From: Caldisericota bacterium
GTDB taxonomy: Bacteria; Caldisericota; Caldisericia; Cryosericales; Cryosericaceae
Reading direction: 5' to 3'
DNA: 6,026 nucleotides
Assembly (NCBI GenBank): GCA_026390285.1
Contig: JAPLGH010000043.1
Location: forward strand, 1 to 6,026
In this document: positions 1 through 4,363 of the stretch, in pieces
Layout: the number at the start of each line of letters is the position of its first letter
How positions within the stretch are numbered: the stretch's first letter is position 1
Position numbers and translations under genes: made by a program
The notes under the pieces: model-generated
Databases searched by the model: none
Told to the model about the DNA's origin: nothing
The model's input: the letters and a program-made list of their open reading frames with translations, nothing else

Positions 1-2
1 CA

Positions 3-128
3 ATGACCACAATCGATGGAGTCCTCGGCTATATCAGATCCAAAAACGTCGGTGACACGGTCCAGGTCGTCGTCGATCGAAGCGGCACAGCCAAGACGTT
101 CTCGGTGACGCTGAAAGCCCTCGGCTAG
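3..128 (+). CDS. C-terminal end of an HtrA/DegP-like PDZ protein (partial)
   Basis: An open frame enters from the left edge and ends at TAG (126-128); the visible part is about 41 residues. It reads as the last strands of a PDZ domain: an 'IDGVLGYIRSKNVGD' stretch, then 'VQVVVDRSGTAKTFSVTL'. This is the usual end of S1C (HtrA/DegP) serine proteases, where a single PDZ domain closes the protein and binds C-terminal peptides of substrates or regulates the protease. The ATG at position 3 is almost certainly internal, because the PDZ fold needs about 50 more residues upstream. The protease domain lies outside the window, so catalytic residues cannot be checked. Other PDZ proteins, such as an S41 or site-2 protease, remain possible. 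The gene is followed 33 bp later by a strong terminator, so it is the last gene of its transcript. Confidence 0.6.
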   Translation: MTTIDGVLGYIRSKNVGDTVQVVVDRSGTAKTFSVTLKALG

Positions 129-161
129 TAGAAGACAGCGCTTGTTCAGTCTCAATATGCA

Positions 162-186
162 AACCCCGGCACAATGTGCCGGGGTT
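162..186 (+). terminator. Rho-independent-type terminator after the HtrA-like gene
   Basis: A perfect 11-bp stem is seen: AACCCCGGCAC (162-172), loop AAT, then GTGCCGGGGTT (176-186). It is followed by a short, interrupted T tract (TTGTTTC). The GC-rich stem and position 33 bp past the stop codon fit intrinsic termination. The T tract is weaker than ideal. Confidence 0.8.
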
Positions 187-218
187 GTTTCATCCCGCCC
201 CCTCCTTGCCAACAATGA

Positions 219-237
219 AAACAGGACAATCCTGTTT
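219..237. repeat. Perfect inverted repeat, possible operator or weak second terminator
   Basis: AAACAGGA (219-226), spacer CAA, TCCTGTTT (230-237) form a perfect 8-bp inverted repeat. It lies in the gap before the small plus-strand gene. The symmetry would suit a dimeric repressor site. The TGTTT end also allows a weak terminator reading. A second small palindrome, TGCATGCA (239-246), follows directly. No function can be assigned from the sequence. Confidence 0.4.
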
Positions 238-283
238 ATGCATGCACGCACGTGTATCTGAACCCAGCAGGACGGAGGTATGC

Positions 284-325
284 GTGACAACAACACGAAG
301 TCCCGGGGAGTGGCCCAATGGGTGA
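284..325 (+). CDS. Possible 13-codon leader peptide ORF
   Basis: GTG at 284 is preceded by GGAGG (274-278) at a 5-nt spacing, the best Shine-Dalgarno match in this gap. The frame reads M(V)TTTRSPGEWPNG and stops at TGA (323-325). The stop overlaps the first codons of the next gene, whose ATG is at 318-320, an arrangement seen in translational coupling. The neighbouring ATG at 280 is too close to the same Shine-Dalgarno site. The peptide has no codon run that would suggest an attenuator. This could be chance and is offered as a weak call. Confidence 0.25.
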   Translation: MTTTRSPGEWPNG

Positions 326-773
326 GATGGTACATGTGGTGCGACCCGACCTTCACGTCGCGCTCGACTGCCCCGCAGACTGGACCGTCATGGACTTGGA
401 CGAGCAGACAGGACTACGGACATCCGACCCCTCCGACCCGCGCATCGCCCTCCAGGTCACGTACGACGAGTCCAGCTCGACACTGGGCGAAGCGTCTCAA
501 CGCCTCCGCAATGGCTTACCGGAGGACGCCCTCTGTCAACCGGGGACATTGCGAAGGGGAAGAGTGAATGCGGACGGTCGAGCAAGTCCAGAAGGCCCCC
601 CTGTGAAGGCACTGTCGTTCACTGCCCGCGACGGTTCATTCTCCTGTCAGGTCCTGGTCATCGAGGATAGTGGACACCGATGGACCGTTCGTCTCGAGAC
701 GCTCCAGCGCAAGGTGTGGTGGCAGGAGAGCCGAGAACTGACAGCAATGCTGGCGAGCCTGCTGTTGTTGTAG
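318..773 (+). CDS. Small protein of unknown function, possible PsbP/DUF1795-like fold
   Basis: This 151-residue protein has no signal peptide and no membrane segment apart from a leucine-rich C-terminal tail (LASLLLL). It starts with a strand-like segment and a 'CPADWTVMD' motif (residues 18-26), then 'DPRIALQVTYDES' (40-52). A helix-like 'LGEASQRLRNGLPEDA' (56-71) follows, then strands ending in 'HRWTVRLETLQRK'. The order 'P-x-x-W ... strand ... helix ... strands' resembles the PsbP/DcrB/DUF1795 class, which is a weak fold-level inference. The start at 318 is the first possible one, because TGA (285-287) closes the frame upstream and no start codon lies between. GGGGAG (305-310) gives a 7-nt spaced ribosome site. 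It converges on mgsA with a 6-bp gap and no terminator between. Function is not known. Confidence 0.6.
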   Translation: MGEMVHVVRPDLHVALDCPADWTVMDLDEQTGLRTSDPSDPRIALQVTYDESSSTLGEASQRLRNGLPEDALCQPGTLRRGRVNADGRASPEGPPVKALSFTARDGSFSCQVLVIEDSGHRWTVRLETLQRKVWWQESRELTAMLASLLLL

Positions 774-779
774 ACGAAC

Positions 780-1181
780 CTACGTTGCTGGTGTCTCTAC
801 GGTGTCCTGCAAGTCCTTGAGATGGCCGAGGACCAGCCTGGCGGTCGCGATGTTGGTGGCCAGAGGAACGTTATTGACATCACAGATCTTGAGCACAGCG
901 TTGATATCCGGTTCGTGAGGATGTGCGGTCAGAGGATCCCTGAGGAAGACGACTGCCTTGATTTCGTCGGAGGCAATCATCGAGCCAATCTGAAGGTCTC
1001 CACCTTTCTCCCCTGAATTCACCCTGATGACATGCAGGCCAGTCAATTCCTCGATGAGGCCCCCTGTGCTCTTTGTGGCAACCAGCTCCTCCTGAGCCAG
1101 CATCTCCTGAAAATCCCTGCACAGTGCAATCATCTGGGGCTTCTTGCGGTCATGCGCGATCAATGCAACTTTTGTTCTCAT
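780..1181 (-). CDS. mgsA: Methylglyoxal synthase
   Basis: The product (133 residues) converts dihydroxyacetone phosphate to methylglyoxal plus phosphate in the cytoplasm, a bypass of lower glycolysis that relieves phosphorylated-sugar stress. Family hallmarks are visible in order: 'IAHDRKK' (8-14) with His10/Asp11, the phosphate-binding 'TKSTGG' (36-41), 'SGEKGGDLQIG' (56-66) with the catalytic Asp62, Asp82 in 'RDPL', 'PHEPD' (88-92) with His89 and Asp92, and 'ATNIATA' (108-114). By recall, Asp62, His89 and Asp92 align with Asp71, His98 and Asp101 of E. coli MgsA. Length matches compact homologues that lack the E. coli N-terminal extension. The ATG start leaves GGAGG 12 nt upstream, longer than usual, and a promoter -10 lies only 6 nt before the ATG, so the message may be leaderless. 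It is a single-gene unit next to, but probably not part of, the replication operon. Confidence 0.95.
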   Translation of the reverse strand: MRTKVALIAHDRKKPQMIALCRDFQEMLAQEELVATKSTGGLIEELTGLHVIRVNSGEKGGDLQIGSMIASDEIKAVVFLRDPLTAHPHEPDINAVLKICDVNNVPLATNIATARLVLGHLKDLQDTVETPAT

Positions 1182-1187
1182 ATGTCT

Positions 1188-1217
1188 ATTCTAGCCTCCG
1201 CGGGTGCAAGTCAACAA
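1188..1217 (-). promoter_or_regulatory. Candidate mgsA promoter
   Basis: On the minus strand, TAGAAT (1188-1193) is a good -10 hexamer. TTGTTG (1212-1217) lies 18 bp upstream; an overlapping TTGACT (1209-1214) matches -35 better but with only a 15-bp spacer. The normal start distance would place +1 at or beside the A of the mgsA ATG (1181). The GGAGG at 1194-1198 lies upstream of the -10 and would not be in such a transcript. Confidence 0.45.
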
Positions 1218-1248
1218 GGCTGTTGCCAGACGCCCTTCGCGGTTCGGG

Positions 1249-1257
1249 TTATCCACA
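1249..1257 (+). promoter_or_regulatory. DnaA box (perfect)
   Basis: TTATCCACA matches the consensus exactly. It faces a weaker box at 1274-1282; TCCACAG (1252-1258) and CTGTGGA (1273-1279) are exact inverse complements, 14 nt apart. It lies about 30 bp upstream of the candidate mgsA -35. Confidence 0.75.
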
Positions 1258-1408
1258 GGATGTTGTGAATATCTGTGGAACACAAATCCGGGTACGTCTC
1301 AACTGCACTGTTGATGGGGATCTCTCGTTGCACAGCAGTCCACAGGCTCTCGTGGAATCCCGCTCGGCGTGAAACTCGCTGTGAGCAACGCGTCTGCATC
1401 CTCCAGAG

Positions 1409-1431
1409 TTATCCACAGTGCCTGTGGATAG
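1409..1431. promoter_or_regulatory. Inverted pair of DnaA boxes
   Basis: TTATCCACA (1409-1417, plus) and TGTGGATAG (1423-1431, one mismatch in the minus orientation) face each other. Together they give a perfect 9-bp inverted repeat, TATCCACAG (1410-1418), spacer TGC, CTGTGGATA (1422-1430). This lies just past the dciA stop codon, so the hairpin could also affect the 3' end of the dnaN-recF-dciA message, although no T tract follows on the minus strand. Confidence 0.7.
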
Positions 1432-1433
1432 TG

Positions 1434-2015
1434 TCAGTACTTCCTTGACGTCACCCGCCTCGCCCTGCGTTTCTGCTGTTCCTGGTGTCGCCAGATATCC
1501 CAGCGCATCCAGGCCTCGTAGGCGTGCAGGAACGACAGCCGCAAAGCTGGGTTTTGAATACTCTGCACTGCCTTCTCAGCTCTCGCTCCTTGTTCCGGAG
1601 ACAGCTGGATCGTCGTGGCCAGAGAATCGGGATCCGGCTGAGACGTGGAAGACGCGACCTGCGGCCGATGAATGCGGACCTCGTGAACGTTGTCGAGCCC
1701 AAAAGACAAATCCGTCACGAGCTTGCCGCCCATGTGGGCATTGAGGCGCTCTACAATCAGCCCCTTCTGCTCAGACAGGACCTGCATGATGGATGAGTTG
1801 GCACAGAGAATCGTTAGCGTTCCGTTCCTGAACTCAGCCGGATGAGAGTTCCGAGCGACATAGGCGCCGATGGTACGCTCACCCCACAACGACTGGACCG
1901 CCGGCCAGACATCGCTCCGGGACTGAACCTTGATGCCCTTGTCGACGCGGCCGGTACGCCGCATCTCGTCGAGAACCTCCCCAATGCGCTCCATGCTGTT
2001 GTTGTGCCTTCTCAC
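1434..2015 (-). CDS. dciA: DUF721 / DciA-family helicase-loading protein
   Basis: The product has 193 residues. The N-terminal part matches the DUF721 (DciA) pattern: an N-terminal helix 'ERIGEVLDEM', 'VWPAVQSLWG' (36-45), 'ARNSHPAEFRNGTLTILCANSS' positions (54-75), 'IMQVLSEQKGLIVERLN' (76-92) and a final strand near 'KLVTDLSFG' (98-106). In bacteria without DnaC/DnaI, DciA is the replicative helicase (DnaB) loader or helper, and its gene often sits next to recF or dnaA. The rest (107-193) is a low-similarity linker and a basic, aromatic tail (WMRWDIWRHQEQQKRRARR) that I do not recognise; the basic part may bind DNA. The GTG start overlaps the recF stop as GTGA, implying translational coupling. 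An internal ATG (1994, residue 8) is an alternative start. The family call is by pattern, not alignment. Confidence 0.75.
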   Translation of the reverse strand: MRRHNNSMERIGEVLDEMRRTGRVDKGIKVQSRSDVWPAVQSLWGERTIGAYVARNSHPAEFRNGTLTILCANSSIMQVLSEQKGLIVERLNAHMGGKLVTDLSFGLDNVHEVRIHRPQVASSTSQPDPDSLATTIQLSPEQGARAEKAVQSIQNPALRLSFLHAYEAWMRWDIWRHQEQQKRRARRVTSRKY

Positions 2016-3079
2016 AGCCGTACGGACATGGGGTTCAGTCCGCCTCCAAGACGTGCAACGTCAAACGATGTAATCAGGACTTGTTCAAACCTCGCCAGAA
2101 GATGAATCAATCTGTCAAGGTTCGGCATGTCGAGATCACCCTCCAGGTCATCCAGCAGCAGCACCGGATATTCCCCAGTGATCGACCGTATGTACTCGGC
2201 ACCGGCAAAGGTGAGCAGGAGCGCCATCAGCTTCGCCTCACCCAGGGATGCCGTTTCCCGCAATTGTCTCTTCCCTCGAAGCAGGACAAAATCGTCAAGG
2301 TGACATCCTGTCAGACACGCATGTCGAGCCAGTTCCCGGTCCCGGATTGCACGAATGGACTCGACCGAAATCGGACGTGGATCATAAAGAATCGACACCT
2401 CCGACAGTGACGCAAACGCCCCGTCGGCAATCAGGCGCATCATCGCCTGGCCCACCACGGCCAGAGCCGACTTCCTCTTTGCATAGATAGTGGTTGTCAG
2501 GGTGGCAATCTGCTCGTCGAACAGGTCCAGTAGAGACATGTCGACGACGCCAGATCCCGATTGCCGCAGTGAGGCGTTCTTGCGTGTCATGACAGCAGAG
2601 TATGCAGAGAGTGCTTCCAGGTATCCATGATCACACGACGCGATCAGGAGATTGATGAACTGGCGCCTTATCGAGGGCATGCCCTTGACCAGAAAAAGCG
2701 AACCGAAATTGAACTGGGCCACCCGAAGGCCGCCAATAAGACGGATGAACCCATGATAGACAGCACCATCGATTTGGAGTTCTCTGCGTCCCTCCGTCGT
2801 AAACATGGACTGAACGGTATGATTGAGAGACCCTCCAGCGACCGGGTCATGCGACCGGTATCTGCCACCAATGACGAAATAGGGATCGCCATCCCTGATA
2901 AGCTCAGCATTTGTCAGCCCCAGGCATGATTTTCCGGAGGCCAGAAAGTACACGGCATCAAGAAGCGTCGTCTTGCCGGCCCCGTTGCCACCTTCGACGG
3001 CAGTGATGGGTGCAGTAATGTCAATACGCAGTTCAGTCAGTGCCCTGAATCCCTGCACCCAAAGCGATTCCAGATACAT
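2012..3079 (-). CDS. recF: DNA replication/repair protein RecF (divergent)
   Basis: RecF is an SMC-like ATPase that helps load RecA at single-strand gaps with RecO and RecR. The product has 355 residues, normal for the family (about 360). The N-terminus 'YLESLWVQGFRAL' matches the family's 'L..L.NFR'. Walker A is 'GGNGAGKTT' (30-38). The 'GCHLDDF' at 258-264 stands where most members have 'GPHRDDF'. The signature region 'ASLGEAK' (277-283) replaces the usual 'SQGQQR'. Walker B is 'LLLDDLEGDLD' (307-317), with the D-loop 'GDLD' instead of 'SELD'. The core nucleotide residues (Lys36, Asp310-Asp311) are kept. The start has GGAGGG (3082-3087) only 2 nt before the ATG. The gene lies 18 bp after dnaN and overlaps dciA by 4 bp, so the three are probably one operon. 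Gene order supports the name despite the altered signature. Confidence 0.9.
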   Translation of the reverse strand: MYLESLWVQGFRALTELRIDITAPITAVEGGNGAGKTTLLDAVYFLASGKSCLGLTNAELIRDGDPYFVIGGRYRSHDPVAGGSLNHTVQSMFTTEGRRELQIDGAVYHGFIRLIGGLRVAQFNFGSLFLVKGMPSIRRQFINLLIASCDHGYLEALSAYSAVMTRKNASLRQSGSGVVDMSLLDLFDEQIATLTTTIYAKRKSALAVVGQAMMRLIADGAFASLSEVSILYDPRPISVESIRAIRDRELARHACLTGCHLDDFVLLRGKRQLRETASLGEAKLMALLLTFAGAEYIRSITGEYPVLLLDDLEGDLDMPNLDRLIHLLARFEQVLITSFDVARLGGGLNPMSVRL

Positions 3080-3097
3080 TGCCCTCCGACGTGGCTA

Positions 3098-4177
3098 CTA
3101 CTCCATCTGCTTGTGGGGCATGACAAGGTACAGGAAGTCCTCCTTGCCCTGGTCCTTGATGACCACCGGGTGAACAGCACTGTTCATATGCAGTTCGGCA
3201 TTCTCGGTACCAACCGAGGAAATCCCGTCAAGAAGTTTGGTCCCGAAGAACGAGACAGACAAACCCCCTGCTTCTCCCTCATAGCCCAGCTCGTCACGGG
3301 CATTGCCTTGGTCCTGAGCCGTACCCTGAATGGTCAGCCGTCCTTCCTTGAATGACAGTGTAATGACATCTGTTCCACCAAAAACGACAGCACCGACCCG
3401 GCGTAGTGCATCCAGGAGCTCTGACTTCTTGATGGTCACGGTGTATTCCCACTCGCGAGGCACAATGTCGTTGTAGTTCGGAAATTCGGCACCGATGAGA
3501 AGAGAAATAATCTGCGTATCGCCGGAGGAAAACAGACACTCATCCTCCGTAATGACGACGTGAACGTCACCTGCCGGCCTGAACGATTCGAAAACCTTGG
3601 TCGGAACAATTGCCCGCAATGGTTCTCGCTTGAAATCAAACTGCACATACCCAAGGCGCCGGGAATCCGTCGCAACAAACCGGAAATAGTCCTTTGTCTG
3701 CTCAAGCAGAATTCCCTGAAATTCCAGGCGACGCTTCTCATTGTGTTCCACACAGGGAAGCACACGGTCAATAGCATCGGAATATTCGTTCAGACTAAAC
3801 TGATACTCTCGGCCTTCCTTGATCTCGGGGATGCTCGGAAATGTATCCATCTGGTAACATGCTAGATCATAGTGCGCTTTGCCAGATAGAATCTGCAGTT
3901 TCTTGTCGTCTCCTTCGATCATGACTTCGCCAGACAAAGCTGACACAATGTCCTTTAGAAACTTGAAGGGAACCAGAGCTCGTCCAGGTTCTGTAACTTG
4001 AGCAGGTTCAGCATTCACCAGATACGTCGTCAGGTCGGTACTCGTCAATTGAAGCACTGTGCCGTCTGCAGAAAGGAGAACGGCATCTGACGTAAAGGTT
4101 GAGCTCTTTTGCTGAATAACCTTGGCGTGCTGTGCCAGTTTCTTACTCAAACCTTCAGCCTTTGTTGTGAGTTTCAT
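3098..4177 (-). CDS. dnaN: DNA polymerase III sliding clamp (beta subunit)
   Basis: The product has 359 residues and forms the ring-shaped dimer that tethers DNA polymerase III to DNA. The N-terminus 'MKLTTKAEGLSKKLAQHAKVI' fits domain 1, and 'LSADGTVLQLTSTDLTTYL' has the family's 'L.LTATDLE' pattern. 'LVPFKFLKDIVSAL' (about 69-82), 'FPSIPE' (about 113-118) and 'FVATDSRRLGY' (the family's 'ATDGHRLA') follow. 'LIGAEFPNYNDIVP' matches the family's 'I.G.FP.Y..viP'. It ends in 'YLVMPHKQME' where most clamps end 'MPMRL', which alters the tail of the partner-binding pocket. The start is supported by AAAGGAGG (4182-4189) 4 nt from ATG plus AAGG, a strong ribosome site. It lies between the candidate origin and recF. 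The separation from dnaA (186 bp) suggests that its own promoter lies in that gap. Confidence 0.97.
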   Translation of the reverse strand: MKLTTKAEGLSKKLAQHAKVIQQKSSTFTSDAVLLSADGTVLQLTSTDLTTYLVNAEPAQVTEPGRALVPFKFLKDIVSALSGEVMIEGDDKKLQILSGKAHYDLACYQMDTFPSIPEIKEGREYQFSLNEYSDAIDRVLPCVEHNEKRRLEFQGILLEQTKDYFRFVATDSRRLGYVQFDFKREPLRAIVPTKVFESFRPAGDVHVVITEDECLFSSGDTQIISLLIGAEFPNYNDIVPREWEYTVTIKKSELLDALRRVGAVVFGGTDVITLSFKEGRLTIQGTAQDQGNARDELGYEGEAGGLSVSFFGTKLLDGISSVGTENAELHMNSAVHPVVIKDQGKEDFLYLVMPHKQME

Positions 4178-4186
4178 CCTTCCTCC

Positions 4187-4230
4187 TTTTAGTATGAAAA
4201 AACTCTCTTAATCATAATCATCAAGATAAG
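4187..4230. other. AT-rich stretch, candidate unwinding element
   Basis: The segment contains runs such as 'GAAAAAACTCTC' and 'TTAATCATAATCATCAAG'. It is about 77% A+T in a window otherwise near mid-40s % A+T. It sits on the dnaN side of the DnaA boxes and ends at the dnaN Shine-Dalgarno. It could equally reflect the dnaN promoter. Confidence 0.5.
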
Positions 4231-4296
4231 GCAGTTGGTAGTGTTGGTATGTGGTTCAAAGATAGCCGTATTGCCTGTGGTGTCTGTGGGCGAGGC

Positions 4297-4305
4297 TGTG
4301 GATAA
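4297..4305 (-). promoter_or_regulatory. DnaA box (perfect)
   Basis: TGTGGATAA is the exact reverse complement of TTATCCACA. Two further CTGTGG motifs (4275-4280, 4284-4289) lie just before it and may be degenerate boxes in the same direction. Confidence 0.75.
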
Positions 4306-4315
4306 GTTGCGTGGG

Positions 4316-4324
4316 TTATCAACA
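4316..4324 (+). promoter_or_regulatory. DnaA box (one mismatch)
   Basis: TTATCAACA differs from the consensus at one position (C to A at position 6). It faces the perfect box at 4297-4305 with a 10-bp gap. Confidence 0.6.
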
Positions 4325-4352
4325 GCGTGCATCGCCGGGGAGGGCAGAATAG

Positions 4353-4361
4353 TTCTCCACA
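4353..4361 (+). promoter_or_regulatory. DnaA box (one mismatch)
   Basis: TTCTCCACA differs from the consensus at position 3. It lies 2 bp from the dnaA stop codon. Confidence 0.5.
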
Positions 4362-4363
4362 AC

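Larger units (their letters stand above)
1182..1433. other. Non-coding gap with inverted DnaA-box pairs, possible origin element
   Basis: This 252-bp region between mgsA and dciA has no convincing gene. It holds two perfect TTATCCACA boxes (1249-1257 and 1409-1417) and one single-mismatch box in the opposite direction (1423-1431). Weaker box-like sequences lie at 1274-1282 (TGTGGAACA) and 1336-1344 (CAGTCCACA). Boxes tend to occur as facing pairs. The region is not noticeably AT-rich, so it looks more like a DnaA-binding or auxiliary origin element than an unwinding site. The mgsA promoter occupies its left edge. Confidence 0.55.
4178..4363. other. dnaA-dnaN intergenic region, candidate oriC
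   Basis: This 186-bp gap has a DnaA-box side next to dnaA (4297-4361) and an AT-rich side next to dnaN (4187-4230, about 34 of 44 bases A or T). That is the classic layout of an origin between dnaA and dnaN: clustered boxes followed by an unwinding element. I looked for a clear DnaA-trio array beside the boxes and could not see one. It also must carry the dnaN promoter; only weak -10-like sequences (TATGAT, CATACT on the minus strand) are visible. Confidence 0.65.

Noticed and set aside
280..567. A 95-codon plus-strand frame beginning at ATG 280
   Set aside because: Its ATG touches the GGAGG, leaving no spacer; the sequence is rich in Arg, Ser, Thr and Pro without structure, and it overlaps the more protein-like frame at 318-773.
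774..779. Shared bidirectional terminator between the convergent genes
   Set aside because: The gap is 6 bp, and no stable inverted repeat with T tracts is seen around it.
1031..1372. Plus-strand frames through the mgsA start and the following gap
   Set aside because: They are antisense to mgsA or cross the DnaA-box region, and show no domain or ribosome site.
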